From Bacteroidota bacterium (GTDB lineage: Bacteria; Bacteroidota; Bacteroidia; Chitinophagales; Saprospiraceae): DNA of 64,000 bases. The notes under the pieces are model-generated. The model ran no database searches, was not told the DNA's origin, and was given only the letters and a program-made list of their open reading frames with translations. The DNA lies in NCBI GenBank assembly GCA_029557915.1, contig JAKQHS010000131.1, positions 1 through 64,000 on the forward strand. Direction: 5' to 3'. Made by a program: the position numbers and the translations under genes. Below, piece after piece: positions 9,001 to 17,999 of this stretch. Position 1 is the first letter of the stretch; every line of letters starts with the position of its first letter.

Positions 9001-9260
9001 ACATCAATTGGCTGCGGCTCCGCGACATTACCCTTAAGTATGATTTCCCTTCCTCCTTCCTGCAGCGTTCCAGGGTGTTTAAATCCCTGGGGATATTTGT
9101 CAATGGCACCGATTTATTGCTGATCACCAATTATTCGGGGGCCGATCCTTATGTCAGCAGCACCACCCCTGCCACAGGAGGCGCGGGGGGGTTCGGATTT
9201 GATTACGGAAAGCTTTCCTTGCCCAAAACTTTTTCCTGTGGCCTGACTATCGGCCTGTAA
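6072..9260 (+). CDS. SusC/RagA-type TonB-linked outer-membrane transporter
   Basis: The protein has 1,062 residues, a normal length for the family. It begins with a signal peptide ending TAFAQ, followed by a carboxypeptidase-regulatory-like domain (about 35-110, VTGTVKDENGEALPGV and GTSTGTVTDIDGMYRI), a TonB plug (about 115-240, with LQGRVAGLSLTPTSGIPGS, RGVNSIGNSNQPLFVVDG and LKGPEAAALYGNEGANGV) and a long beta-barrel. Together with the SusD lipoprotein 36 bp downstream it should form the pedal-bin importer that moves large ligands across the outer membrane using TonB energy. The ligand is not identifiable: no glycoside hydrolase, peptidase or polysaccharide lyase lies in the operon. The beta-barrel gene that follows may be co-transcribed. 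Confidence 0.96.
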   Translation: MKMLSISRNRIGIHQCLWVLVLSFLFMGTAFAQINVTGTVKDENGEALPGVAIQVKGTSTGTVTDIDGMYRISAQPQDILIFTYVGMQPHEVNVNGQSQIDVTMTADVEILSEVIVTALGIKEDRKKLSYSAQSIGGQELQETQRDNAVMGLQGRVAGLSLTPTSGIPGSAVNITLRGVNSIGNSNQPLFVVDGLPINSGTFDQHNLYSDAAGVSGNVNNNRDDIANRVTDLNPADIENITVLKGPEAAALYGNEGANGVILITTKKGKAGVGRLNYNNRFTVSSLNLFPETQTAYGRGLNGAADPNTANYFGAKIPSGTPLYDNIGAFYQNGSNMRHDLSFEGGATNLTYRLSGSYFNANGVIPENNQKQLNVALNLDANLLKNLRGSARINYISNDSKIPPAGALGYLLSVLAYPRTDDITQYLNPDGTRRQTTSLSPASELDNPLFLVNKNKRTDHTNRTLTNISFTYEPLNWFSLTARMGADIYSTLGNRFYHPESVIGNARRGWIENYSDDGRILNGNIFATFKKKISTLNGSLLVGSSVDDRQADINASYGEKFYLPEFNSLNNTDPTTQRDRSNLRRTRLLGAFAKAEISLNDILIFNLTGRNDWSSTLPKSNRSYFYPSAGVTFLLTSLPMFKENDRVLSFAKLRASYAEVGNPAPAYLIQARLAPQPSTGGGFLFDFYGDNPALKPEKVNSYEIGGDFSFFKGRLNADLAWFSKSIEDQIITQRLSYGTGFIFGLLNGGELNTKGWEIQLGGKPFRNNTIDWEINANFTKYSTKVISLPANVNEYYSSDTWVYGNARASAFSPSAILASRFTSANNRYYAPVNDRGAGTATAIGGYSYLRNSKGDILVDPNTGFPLSNNNFLPIGDRNPDFTVGLVNKLSFRKNLSLSFLVDIRKGGDIFNGNEMYLTQTGLSVNTLDREKPFVVKGVLKDGKEESENPTVNAREISRFSSSLYYTTYVQPEDFVEKDINWLRLRDITLKYDFPSSFLQRSRVFKSLGIFVNGTDLLLITNYSGADPYVSSTTPATGGAGGFGFDYGKLSLPKTFSCGLTIGL

Positions 9261-9296
9261 TCGCATTTCATTCATTGAAAATCAATTCTGAAAGTC

Positions 9297-10814
9297 ATGA
9301 AAACAAATTCCAAATATAAATTCAGTCTACTCGCCCTCTTCCTGGTCTTTGCTTCCTGCGAAGACTTTCTCGATGTCAACTTTGATCCCCGCAATCCCCA
9401 GGTTGCCCAGGGTTTTGCCATTCTGCCCCCCATCCTGTCCCAGATGGCCAGGGGAGAATCCTTTGATACCCGTTATATCGGAGCCTATACCCAAAATTGG
9501 TGTACCCGGCTGGCCAATAACGTCTGGGACCTTCACGGTTATGTAGCCGGCAGTGACGCTGCCGGGGAGTTGTGGCGCTCCAATTACTGGTCCATAGGTA
9601 AAAACATAGACCTGATCGTCGATGACGCTACGGCTAAAGAACAATGGGACTATGTGGGCGCCGCTTACGGCATCCGGGCCTGGAGCTGGCAATCCACCAC
9701 CGATTATCACGGAGAGATCATCCTCAAACAAGCCTGGGAACCCAACCGCTACGTTTTTGATTACGATAGCCAGGAGGAGGTCTATGCGGAAGTGGTACGT
9801 GTGGCTGAAATGGCATTGGAAAACCTGAACAAGACCGGGGGGGGCGTGGCCGAAAGTTCCCTGGGCAGGGGCGACCTGGTCTACAAAGGCAACCGTGAAA
9901 AGTGGATAAAATTCGTGAACGGAGTGCTGGCCCGCAATGCCAATCATCTCTCCAACAAAGCCTCGTATTCCCCGGACAAGGTCATCGGATTCGTGGATAA
10001 ATCTTTCGCATCCAATGCTGACAATTTTGCCATCCCCCATGCGGGCACCAATTCCTCCGATGGAAATTTTTATGGCCCCACGAGAAACAACCTGGCCAAT
10101 TTCAGGCCGACCAAATTTATCGTCAGCCTGCTGGACGGCACCGTTTTTAATGGCGTCGTGGATCCCAGGATCGGCCTGATGATGACTGCAAGCCCGGACG
10201 GTGTTTTCAGGGGCGTGACTCCGGGTAAGGTCGATTCCACCAATGTCACCAACGATCCCCGCCGCATCCCCACCCTCTGGGGCGGTTCTCCCGCCCTTGC
10301 GGCCTCTGCCCAGCCCGGGAAGTATATTTTCACGGACAAAGCGGACCACCTGATCATGACCTATTGGGAGATGCAATTCATCAAAGCCGAAGCCGCCTTT
10401 AAAAAAGGGGATAAAACCCTTGCCTTCGATGCCTTCCGAAAAGGCATCTCGGCGCATATGGATTTTTGCAAGGTGACCACGGCAAATAAAGAAGCTTACC
10501 TGAGCAGTGCGGCCCTGCCTCAGAGTTCCGACGCGCTTACCCTCTCCCAGATCATGCTTCAGAAATACATTTCCATGTGGGTGGCAGGGACGATCGAAAC
10601 CTGGGTGGATATGCGGCGCTACCATTACGATCCGGCCATTTATACGGGCTTTACCCTGCCCAGCCCTCTCGCGGCCGGCAACAACGACAAACCGGCTTAC
10701 CGGGTAAGGCCGAGGTACAATTCCGAGTATGTGTGGAATCTGGAAACCCTGAATAAACTCGGGGCGGCCGACCTGGATTACCACACGAAGGAAATGTGGT
10801 TTACCAAGCCTTGA
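9297..10814 (+). CDS. SusD/RagB-type ligand-binding lipoprotein
   Basis: The protein has 505 residues. It starts with a lipoprotein signal whose lipobox is FASCEDFLDV, the classic SusD start. The helical TPR-like body contains YWEMQFIKAEAAFKKGD, matching the conserved SusD segment that leads into the last helices, and the C-terminus has the NLETLNKLG-type stretch. SusD proteins sit on the cell surface as the lid of the SusC transporter and bind the incoming ligand. The short 36-bp gap from SusC supports one transcript. Ligand unknown. Confidence 0.94.
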   Translation: MKTNSKYKFSLLALFLVFASCEDFLDVNFDPRNPQVAQGFAILPPILSQMARGESFDTRYIGAYTQNWCTRLANNVWDLHGYVAGSDAAGELWRSNYWSIGKNIDLIVDDATAKEQWDYVGAAYGIRAWSWQSTTDYHGEIILKQAWEPNRYVFDYDSQEEVYAEVVRVAEMALENLNKTGGGVAESSLGRGDLVYKGNREKWIKFVNGVLARNANHLSNKASYSPDKVIGFVDKSFASNADNFAIPHAGTNSSDGNFYGPTRNNLANFRPTKFIVSLLDGTVFNGVVDPRIGLMMTASPDGVFRGVTPGKVDSTNVTNDPRRIPTLWGGSPALAASAQPGKYIFTDKADHLIMTYWEMQFIKAEAAFKKGDKTLAFDAFRKGISAHMDFCKVTTANKEAYLSSAALPQSSDALTLSQIMLQKYISMWVAGTIETWVDMRRYHYDPAIYTGFTLPSPLAAGNNDKPAYRVRPRYNSEYVWNLETLNKLGAADLDYHTKEMWFTKP

Positions 10815-10874
10815 ACAGCCCGGTAAGGAAGTTATCAATTATTGTCCGGTAAATAAGGGAATGGCCTTCGGAAT

Positions 10875-11969
10875 ATGGAAAGCAAATCGCTCACCATACC
10901 CGTTCTGTTGCTTGTCTTAACCATATTCCGTTTCCAGGTCACCACGGCGCAGGAAGACAGCGCAAAAGCCCTTAGCCTCTCAGGGTATATGGAAACGTAT
11001 TACAGTTATGATTTCGACCATCCCGGAACGCATGTCCGGCAGCCTTTTCTGTACAATTTCAACCGGCACAATGAATTCAACCTTAATCTGGGCCTGATCA
11101 AACTGGCATACCAAACCACAAAGGTCAGAGGCAACCTTGCCCTGATGGCGGGCACCTACCCCAACGACAATCTTTCTGCCGAACCCGGGGTAATGAAAAA
11201 CGTCTTTGAAGCCAATGCCGGAATAAAAATCTCCGGGAGTAAAAACCTGTGGCTGGATGCGGGTATTTTTTCCTCACACCTCGGCTTCGAAAGCGCCATC
11301 GGGAAAGATTGCTGGAATCTGAGCCGGAGCCTTTTGGCCGAAAACAGTCCCTATTATCTGAGCGGATTGAAGGTTACTTACATTTCCGGCGACGCAAAAT
11401 GGGTTCTGAGTGGCCTGGTGGTAAACGGCTGGCAGCGCATTTACAGGGTGGATGGGAACAATACCCCCGCTTTCGGTCATCAGCTTTCGTTCAAACCCAG
11501 CCCGGCAATCACTCTCAACAGCAGTTCCTTTATTGGGAGCGACAAACCGGATCAGGTAAGACAGCTGCGTTTTTTTCACAATTTTTACGGAATCTTCCAG
11601 GTGAATGACCGCATGGCCTTCACTACCGGTTTTGACTTTGGAGCAGAAGAAAGCGCCATCGGAAACGGAGAATACAACACCTGGTATGCACCCGTTCTCC
11701 TCCTGAAGTGGAGCCCTGGCCCCAAGTGGAACCTGGCCGCCAGGCTTGAATATTACAGCGATGCGAATGGAGTCATTATTGCTACCGGCGCCCCACATGG
11801 GTTTAAAACCTGGGGATATTCACTCAATCTTGATTTCCCCCTCTATGACCAGGTCCTCTGGCGGGTGGAAGGCAGGGGTTTCAAAAGCAAAGATCCTTTA
11901 TTTAATCGCGGCGGGCCACCCTCGAAGACCAATGCCAGCATCACTACATCTCTGGCCATATCCTTTTAG
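10875..11969 (+). CDS. Putative outer-membrane beta-barrel porin (OmpL-like, BBP2 type)
   Basis: The protein has 364 residues with a signal peptide (FRFQVTTAQ). The start of the mature part, LSGYMETYYSYDF, followed by FNRHNEFNLNLG, is characteristic of the putative beta-barrel porin-2 family of Bacteroidota. The rest is alternating strand-like sequence that ends in the aromatic ISF expected for outer-membrane barrels. It lies 60 bp after the SusD gene on the same strand, so it may be the last gene of that operon. It could serve as a general or ligand-related pore; this is inferred only from family and position. Confidence 0.75.
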   Translation: MESKSLTIPVLLLVLTIFRFQVTTAQEDSAKALSLSGYMETYYSYDFDHPGTHVRQPFLYNFNRHNEFNLNLGLIKLAYQTTKVRGNLALMAGTYPNDNLSAEPGVMKNVFEANAGIKISGSKNLWLDAGIFSSHLGFESAIGKDCWNLSRSLLAENSPYYLSGLKVTYISGDAKWVLSGLVVNGWQRIYRVDGNNTPAFGHQLSFKPSPAITLNSSSFIGSDKPDQVRQLRFFHNFYGIFQVNDRMAFTTGFDFGAEESAIGNGEYNTWYAPVLLLKWSPGPKWNLAARLEYYSDANGVIIATGAPHGFKTWGYSLNLDFPLYDQVLWRVEGRGFKSKDPLFNRGGPPSKTNASITTSLAISF

Positions 11970-12017
11970 ATCCGGAAAGTTTCCCGCAAGGACCACATCC
12001 CAGATGATGCAATTCAT

Positions 12018-13070
12018 TTAATTGCAGAACCGGTTTATATACTCTGCCGCCTGCGGGTGCCCCAGATCACTGGCGGTTTTGAGGTCGATGCAGGCCTCTG
12101 TCCTTTTTCTGAGGTTGATACGGGTAATGGCGCGGTTGAAGTAGGCGCGCGTATGCGATGAGTTCAGTTGGATGGCCATGCTGAAATCATCATTGGCCTT
12201 TTCAAAATTCTTAAGATGGAACCAGGTCAGGCCACGGTCGAAATAAGCCACGTGGTTGGAGGGAACCGCCAAAGCTGCCGCGGAAAAATCATCGATGGCC
12301 GAGAGGTAGATTTTTTGTTTGTCTTTGACCTCCCCCCTGCCGATGAGGGCTTCGTAATTGGTGGGGTCCAGGGAGATCGCCCTGCTGAAGTCATTGAGGG
12401 CCGGGGCCAGGTCTAGCAATTTGAGCCGGGCATAACCCCGCGCCACCCAGGCATCCACAAAACCGGAATCCAGCAGCAGGGACTGGCTGAAATCAAAGAT
12501 GGCAGCGGTGATCTCATTGGTTTCCAATTTGAGTTTGCCCCGGTAATAATAAACCCTGGGCTCGTCGTTGGCTTCAATCGCCTCATTGAGCTTGGTCATG
12601 GTTTTGGCCTGGCTGATCTCTTCGTCCGGTTTCCCTCCGTTTCCGTTCTTGGACTTGCCATCTTCCTGCACGGCCTGCATCAATTCTTCGACCTTTGCCT
12701 TTTTCGCGAGGATTTCTGGATCACCGAGGAGGTTCAGTTCCGTGACAATTTTTTCATAAGCCTGGTAATCGGCGAGGGCTGCTTTGTAATTTCCCTGCTC
12801 CGCCTTCACTGCGGCGCGGCCGGCATATGCATAATAAAGGTTGGGGTCCAGCCTGATCGCTTCATCAAAGGCCTCAATGGCGCCTTTAAAGTCCCGGGCG
12901 ATCGCCAGTTCCGCACCTTTGTTATACAGGACCAGAGGGTCCCCCTGCCCGCTAAGGCCAACCGCCAATAATCCAAAAAACAGGAAAATTTTTGTTTTCA
13001 CGATCTGGAATACGGTTCTGGCCGGTTTTATAAGGGGCATAATCTTGCTGGACTGATTTAATTGAATCAT
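12018..13070 (-). CDS. Exported TPR-repeat protein
   Basis: The protein has 350 residues. The N-terminus carries a hydrophobic export segment (IFLFFGLLAVGLSGQ, about 28-42) preceded by a charged stretch. From about residue 46 onward there are six or more tetratricopeptide repeats, e.g. YNKGAELAIARDFKGAIEAF and AYFNRAITRINLRKR near the end. A charged low-complexity linker (KSKNGNGGKPDEE) separates two TPR blocks. The start at 13070 is supported by a TAATTTTG box 10 bp upstream. It faces the divergent giant propeller-TPR gene across a 148-bp promoter region, and both proteins are TPR-rich, which hints at a shared process. No specific function can be given. Confidence 0.8.
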   Translation of the reverse strand: MIQLNQSSKIMPLIKPARTVFQIVKTKIFLFFGLLAVGLSGQGDPLVLYNKGAELAIARDFKGAIEAFDEAIRLDPNLYYAYAGRAAVKAEQGNYKAALADYQAYEKIVTELNLLGDPEILAKKAKVEELMQAVQEDGKSKNGNGGKPDEEISQAKTMTKLNEAIEANDEPRVYYYRGKLKLETNEITAAIFDFSQSLLLDSGFVDAWVARGYARLKLLDLAPALNDFSRAISLDPTNYEALIGRGEVKDKQKIYLSAIDDFSAAALAVPSNHVAYFDRGLTWFHLKNFEKANDDFSMAIQLNSSHTRAYFNRAITRINLRKRTEACIDLKTASDLGHPQAAEYINRFCN

Positions 13071-13080
13071 TAAAATTACT

Positions 13081-13088
13081 CAAAATTA
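13081..13088 (-). promoter_or_regulatory. TAnnTTTG -7 box for the TPR gene
   Basis: The minus strand reads TAATTTTG here, matching the Bacteroidota sigma-ABfr -7 consensus TAnnTTTG. It ends 10 nt before the ATG at 13070, so the transcript leader would be very short. A clear -33 TTTG partner is not evident. Confidence 0.45.
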
Positions 13089-13194
13089 CAGCCCTTTCCC
13101 GTTTTTAAAAAAACGGTAACTAAAGGCATCCCCCCTTCTCCGTTTCTAAAACCGGGTTCCCCAATATTGTGCAATCGTTTTCGACATAAGTCGC

Positions 13195-13202
13195 TAACTT
13201 TG
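13195..13202 (+). promoter_or_regulatory. TAnnTTTG -7 box for the propeller-TPR-transglutaminase operon
   Basis: TAACTTTG matches the Bacteroidota -7 consensus and ends 16 nt before the ATG at 13219. It would drive the three coupled genes 13219-20221. A possible -33 TTG lies at 13167-13169, somewhat farther away than the usual 19-21 bp spacing. Confidence 0.5.
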
Positions 13203-13218
13203 AAGGCTCAATTACCCA

Positions 13219-16200
13219 ATGAAATATAATGTGAGGTACTTGCTTTCGTCATGGTTGTCCATGGGCCTGGCTTGCACGATTGCGGCCCAGACCAGCCCGG
13301 GACCAAACCAGGCCGCCCCGGACCAGCCTTACCGGATCGCCTTATCCTCTTCCAACCAGCCTTTTGCTTTTCATAAGGTGGTGATCAACCCCAAAGGGAA
13401 AGTCTATGGCCTTACCGGGGACCGGAAAGATCAGCTCAAAGCCCTGAATCAGGATGGACAGTCCCTGTTTTCCGTTTCGGGGGAATTTGAACAGGCCGCC
13501 GGGCTGGTAGCCACGGAACAATCCGTTTATGTCCTGGATCAAAAGGAAAAACTGGTTTTCCGTTTTGATGCCAATACCGGCAAACTGCAAAACCGCTTCG
13601 GGGATCAGGCCGAGGAAAGGTTGAGAAAACCAAGTTCCCTGGGTTTGATACAAGGGCAACTTTTGCTTTTTGACGAAGGGAAAAACAACGTTCATTTTTT
13701 CGACCTCGAAGGGAAGTTTATAAAAACCGTCCTACTCAACGGGGTACAATCCCCGGCAGAGGTGTATACCAACCAAAGGGATGCCTTTTATGTCCTGGAT
13801 GACAAACTGAACGCCATCCTCAAATTTGATGCAAACGTAAAGCCTTCCCCATCCGGATACCTTCGCCTAGGGACCAGCAGGCCTGAAAAGATCGAGTGTT
13901 TTACGGTTGACCCGTTGGGTTACCTTTTGATTCAAAACGGGACGACCAAACAGATCGAAGTATACGATTGGAAAGAAAAACCAATGAAAATCACCCAGGT
14001 GGCGGGCAACCTGGAAACCATGACGGTGGACCCGTCCACTTACCGGCTGATTGGAAAGGAATCCAATTCCAGGCAAGCCACTTACGAAATCCAGGTCATC
14101 CCTCCGATGCCTGAAAACATTTATGGATTTGACATTGACCAAAACCGGCTTTTGGTGACTTTCAAACCCCTCAACGCCAACTTGGCTGACCGTTATGGAT
14201 TGCTGACCTATGCCTCCGACGGATCCGACTCCCTGGCTTATATGACTTTCGGGAATCAATTTGTCATCGATGAATCCACGATTTTCAAGGGAAAAAGCCG
14301 CAGGTATAAGCTGGTCAGTATGAACCCTTCGGCCATGAGCGCGCCTACCACCGGTTTTGACAATTTTTTCGGGCTGGGCAATTATCTGAACAAAGCGGGG
14401 AATTACGAAGACGCCATGTTGGCCTATCAAAACGCCATCCGGTACATGGGCCGGCCCCAGAAAATGGTTGCCTTTGTGGCCCAGGCCATGCTGGATATGG
14501 GGAAAGCCCAATTGGCCAGCAGCCCTGAACTGATCAAGGGACTCAACATGCTGAAGTCGGCCTATAACCTAAATCCGAGAAGTCCGGCGATCCAGGAAGG
14601 ACTGGCTTCGGGTTATCAGACCCTGTTCTGGAAACTGGCGGCTCAGGAAAATTATACAACCATTCTTGAAGAAGCGGGAAAGGTGGTCAGCCAGACCTTT
14701 CTCAAACCCTTTATCCTGGCCGGCGTGGATTCGGTGGCGGGCGTGCTGGAAAACCTGCCCAATGTCAATACCCTGACCAATGCCCGGCTCATGCGCATCA
14801 AACTGATCGAATGGGCCCCGGTTGTACCGCATTATCACACCGCCGCTTACCAGACGGGCATGCGCCTCTACGAACTCAAATTCAGATCCGGCGCCCCCGA
14901 ATATGAATTGCAGGCCTTGCTGGGCGAATGTGAAAGAAATATCAAAAAAACCATTGACCTGCTTATTGCGGCTAAAAAACCATTCCAGCAGGAATACCTC
15001 CAGCATCTCGAGGTACTGAAGTTGAGCAATAAGTATGCGGATCTGGAGAAAAGGGCAAAGGAATCGATCACCGTTTATGGGGCCCGGTTCAGCAGCGAAC
15101 AAACCATAACGATCCGGGAATATATGGCTTATGCCCTCAACGGCTTAAAAAGGTATGACGAAGCGATCGCGGAATACGAGTTTTTGCTCGGCCAAAAACC
15201 CAATCATACCGGGTACCTGACCGGCCTGGCAGAAACCCAAGTTCAGGCAGGAAACCACCCGGAAGCCCTGGCCCTCTACAAACAATTGTTGCTGAATGAC
15301 CGCAACAATCCTCAGATTATCGGCAAGGCGGGCATGATCGAACTCTTGTTGGGAAATTTTGCAGAAGCTTCGTTTCAGCTGGAAAAAGCGAGCCAGATGG
15401 ACCCTTCAAACAAATCCTTTTACGGGCCCCTGGGCGAAGCGTTTGAGAAAACCTCCAGCAACCAAAAAGCCCTTGAAAATTATAAACTGGCCATTCAGTA
15501 TTATGAAACCGGAAAACCAAACCTGGAAGAAGCCCGGGAAAAACTCAAATATTACCGGAACAAGACCGCTGCCTTATATTCAAGGATGAGCGATCACGCC
15601 CATGCCGTGGACGTGTATAAAAAACTGGCCAATCAGAATCCGGATGAAGCCGTCAACTGGTATAATCTCGGCACCTCCAGCCTTTCCGCCGGCCTGGTTT
15701 TTGATGCCGTGAATGCGCTGCAAACCGCACAGGGACTCAATCCCGGGGATACGAAAATCAGGACCGCGCTTCAAAATGCCATCGACCTGCGCGAAAAGGT
15801 GTCTGCCAATGAAGAACCGCTGACTATTGCCGAGGTCAGGATCCCTGAAATCTACCCGTCCCTCTTCAACAATTATGCGGACCTGAGCCTGCTTCCTATT
15901 GGGGACCTCATCGTGGCCAACAATACCAAACTGCCTCTGAAATACAGTGCCATGACTTTGGATATTCCGGACCTGATGCCTCAACCCACTATTCAAAATG
16001 AAGGCATCCTGGTGGGCTTCTCAAATTCCACGCTCAGCCTCCGGGCCATTTTCTCTCCGGCCATCCTCAACCAGACCCAAAGCCAGACCCTGCAGGCCAC
16101 CGTGTCGATCCAATACACATATGAAAATGCCCCCAAAACCACTTCAAAGACTATCCCGGTAACCGTTCATTCCAGGAATGCCATCAACTGGTCGGACAAA

Positions 16201-17283
16201 CGGAAACTGGCCTCCTTCATTTCCCAGGGATCCGGGCCGGTGACCGATTTCAGCCGCAAAGCGCTTGAATACTTCAGCCCGGTACCCTCCAATACCCTGA
16301 ATGAAAACCTGGCTTCCGCCTTAAAGCTTTATTCCACTCTGGGCAGCATGAGATTGTCCTACTTACCGGACCCCGAATTGAATTACACAACGGTTTCGAT
16401 CAACACCAACCTCCTGGATTTTCTTCAGTATCCGTCCGAAACCCTTATCCGCAAGACCGGGGACTGCGACGACCTGGTCACCCTTTATTGCGCCCTGCTT
16501 GAAAATGCCGGGGTATCCACTGCCTATATCGACGTACCGGGCCACATTTTTATGGCCCTGGACCTGAAACTGACCCCGGATGAGGCCAACGAACAAGGCT
16601 TTCAGTCCACCGACATCATTGTTTACCAGGGAAAAACCTGGCTGCCGGTAGAAACCACGCTGATCGGAAGCGCCCCCTTCTCCCAGGCCTGGGAAAAAGG
16701 CGCATCGCGCTACTACCAGGAAATTTCAAAAGGCAATTTCCCGGAGATCGTCCCGCTGGTGGACGCCCGTAAAGTTTACCGGCCTTCTGATTTTGCCCCG
16801 GAGGCCCTCCCTTCGCTGCCCCGCGATCAGCAGCCGGTGTTCAGGGAATTTACCCAGCAGATGCAGTGGATTTTCCAAAAACTCAATGCCACCAGCCTGA
16901 CGGTCATGAAAAATCAATACCTCAACGAGCCCAACAATGTCTATATCAAAAACAAACTCGCGGTATTGCTGGCCCAGACCGGTCAGTGGGATGAAGCCCG
17001 GCGGATCCTGGAGGAAGCCCTGAAGCTGGCCCCGGAAAACCCATCCGTCTACAACAACCTTGGAAATATCGCCTTCCAGCAAAATCAGTTTGCAGAGGCC
17101 ATCCAATTCTATGAAAAAAGCTATACTTTTGATGATTCGGATATTCAGACGCTGATCAATCTGACCAAGGCGAACCTGGCCATCCTGGACAAAGCTGCAG
17201 CCAGGAAGTGGTTCGATCGGGCAGCCTCAATCAATCCAAACATTGCCAAACATTATTCTTTACTACTAAATCAACTCCAATGA
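13219..17283 (+). CDS. Giant secreted protein: beta-propeller, TPR array, transglutaminase-like domain, TPR
   Basis: The protein has 1,354 residues and a signal peptide ending TIAAQ. About 40-330 look like NHL/propeller blades (VVINPKGKVYGLTG, SVYVLDQKEKLVFRFD, AFYVLDDKLNAILKFD). About 380-880 are TPR repeats (GNYEDAMLAYQNAIRYMG, GLKRYDEAIAEYEFLLGQKP). About 1070-1150 form a transglutaminase-like fold: KTGDCDDLVTLYCALLENAG with Cys near 1083, VPGHIFMAL with His near 1107, and TWLPVETT supplying a possible acidic residue. The last 120 residues are TPR again. The Cys/His pair suggests a peptidase or cross-linking fold, but such domains in TPR proteins are often scaffolds. Its stop overlaps the next start (ATGA), so it is translationally coupled to the FecR-TPR protein and, through it, to a CHASE2 cyclase. 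A periplasmic sensing or envelope-assembly role is inferred. Confidence 0.85.
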   Translation: MKYNVRYLLSSWLSMGLACTIAAQTSPGPNQAAPDQPYRIALSSSNQPFAFHKVVINPKGKVYGLTGDRKDQLKALNQDGQSLFSVSGEFEQAAGLVATEQSVYVLDQKEKLVFRFDANTGKLQNRFGDQAEERLRKPSSLGLIQGQLLLFDEGKNNVHFFDLEGKFIKTVLLNGVQSPAEVYTNQRDAFYVLDDKLNAILKFDANVKPSPSGYLRLGTSRPEKIECFTVDPLGYLLIQNGTTKQIEVYDWKEKPMKITQVAGNLETMTVDPSTYRLIGKESNSRQATYEIQVIPPMPENIYGFDIDQNRLLVTFKPLNANLADRYGLLTYASDGSDSLAYMTFGNQFVIDESTIFKGKSRRYKLVSMNPSAMSAPTTGFDNFFGLGNYLNKAGNYEDAMLAYQNAIRYMGRPQKMVAFVAQAMLDMGKAQLASSPELIKGLNMLKSAYNLNPRSPAIQEGLASGYQTLFWKLAAQENYTTILEEAGKVVSQTFLKPFILAGVDSVAGVLENLPNVNTLTNARLMRIKLIEWAPVVPHYHTAAYQTGMRLYELKFRSGAPEYELQALLGECERNIKKTIDLLIAAKKPFQQEYLQHLEVLKLSNKYADLEKRAKESITVYGARFSSEQTITIREYMAYALNGLKRYDEAIAEYEFLLGQKPNHTGYLTGLAETQVQAGNHPEALALYKQLLLNDRNNPQIIGKAGMIELLLGNFAEASFQLEKASQMDPSNKSFYGPLGEAFEKTSSNQKALENYKLAIQYYETGKPNLEEAREKLKYYRNKTAALYSRMSDHAHAVDVYKKLANQNPDEAVNWYNLGTSSLSAGLVFDAVNALQTAQGLNPGDTKIRTALQNAIDLREKVSANEEPLTIAEVRIPEIYPSLFNNYADLSLLPIGDLIVANNTKLPLKYSAMTLDIPDLMPQPTIQNEGILVGFSNSTLSLRAIFSPAILNQTQSQTLQATVSIQYTYENAPKTTSKTIPVTVHSRNAINWSDKRKLASFISQGSGPVTDFSRKALEYFSPVPSNTLNENLASALKLYSTLGSMRLSYLPDPELNYTTVSINTNLLDFLQYPSETLIRKTGDCDDLVTLYCALLENAGVSTAYIDVPGHIFMALDLKLTPDEANEQGFQSTDIIVYQGKTWLPVETTLIGSAPFSQAWEKGASRYYQEISKGNFPEIVPLVDARKVYRPSDFAPEALPSLPRDQQPVFREFTQQMQWIFQKLNATSLTVMKNQYLNEPNNVYIKNKLAVLLAQTGQWDEARRILEEALKLAPENPSVYNNLGNIAFQQNQFAEAIQFYEKSYTFDDSDIQTLINLTKANLAILDKAAARKWFDRAASINPNIAKHYSLLLNQLQ

Positions 17284-17999
17284 TCCCTAAAATCACACTG
17301 ATCTGCTTCCTCCTGGTCCTGGGCAGCAATCTGGTACATGGCCAGAATACCGCCAATTACCAGGTGGGAAAAATCACCTATCTCGAAGGCCAGGCCACCC
17401 TGACTGCCGGCACCCAAGCGGTCAATGTTGGCATCAATACCCCCGTCCTTTACCTGCAAACTATTAAAACGGCGGCTAAATCGGTGGCCGAAATCAGTTG
17501 GACCAACGGATCTAAAACTACGGTGGAGCCTTCCAGCACTTATCTCATCAAAGACTTGTACGATCAAAGCAATTCCAAGGCGCTGGCCCAGTCTGAATCC
17601 GTGTTTTCTGGCTTCAAAAAGGTCTTCCGGGCTGCCAACGAATCCCGCAAGGCCGAAGAGGGAGGGATCCGCAGGTCCAAGGTCAATGCCGATACCTTAC
17701 CTAAACCCGACCAGCTCTATTGGAAAGAAGACCGGGAAGTCAGCTTCGAAGAAGCTTCCGCCTATTACGAAAAAGGAGATTATCCCAAAGCCATCTGGGC
17801 TTTCCGGACCTTCCTGGACCAGAAACCGATGGATTCCATGGCCAAATACGCCACCTTCGCTCTCGGCCATTCTTACCTCCTGGCCAACAACCAGGTGAAA
17901 GCGCGGGAAATTTTTGAAAAATTCATCCTGAAATATTCCAATGACGAGCTTAAGAACCAGGCTGAATTGGTATTGACGAAATTTCCGGCCAGCAATTGA
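17280..17999 (+). CDS. Secreted FecR-like/TPR protein
   Basis: The start is the ATG at 17280, which overlaps the previous stop in an ATGA; the open frame upstream of it lacks a signal peptide. The protein has 239 residues with a signal peptide (FLLVLGSNLVHGQ). Residues about 25-110 resemble a FecR domain: VGKITYLEGQATLTAG, VGINTPVLYLQTIKTAAKS, a SWTNGSKTTVEPSSTYLI segment. About 155-239 hold TPR repeats of YbgF type (EASAYYEKGDYPKAIWAFRTF). FecR domains next to CHASE2 proteins are a recurring pair in other bacteria, so this protein is likely the periplasmic partner of the cyclase downstream. Confidence 0.8.
   Translation: MIPKITLICFLLVLGSNLVHGQNTANYQVGKITYLEGQATLTAGTQAVNVGINTPVLYLQTIKTAAKSVAEISWTNGSKTTVEPSSTYLIKDLYDQSNSKALAQSESVFSGFKKVFRAANESRKAEEGGIRRSKVNADTLPKPDQLYWKEDREVSFEEASAYYEKGDYPKAIWAFRTFLDQKPMDSMAKYATFALGHSYLLANNQVKAREIFEKFILKYSNDELKNQAELVLTKFPASN

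Noticed and set aside
9327-10838. 503-codon open frame on the minus strand opposite the SusD gene
   Set aside because: It is the mirror of a clear SusD gene with lipobox; the translated sequence is rich in Gly, Arg, Pro and His without family features, typical of antisense of a GC-rich third-position gene.
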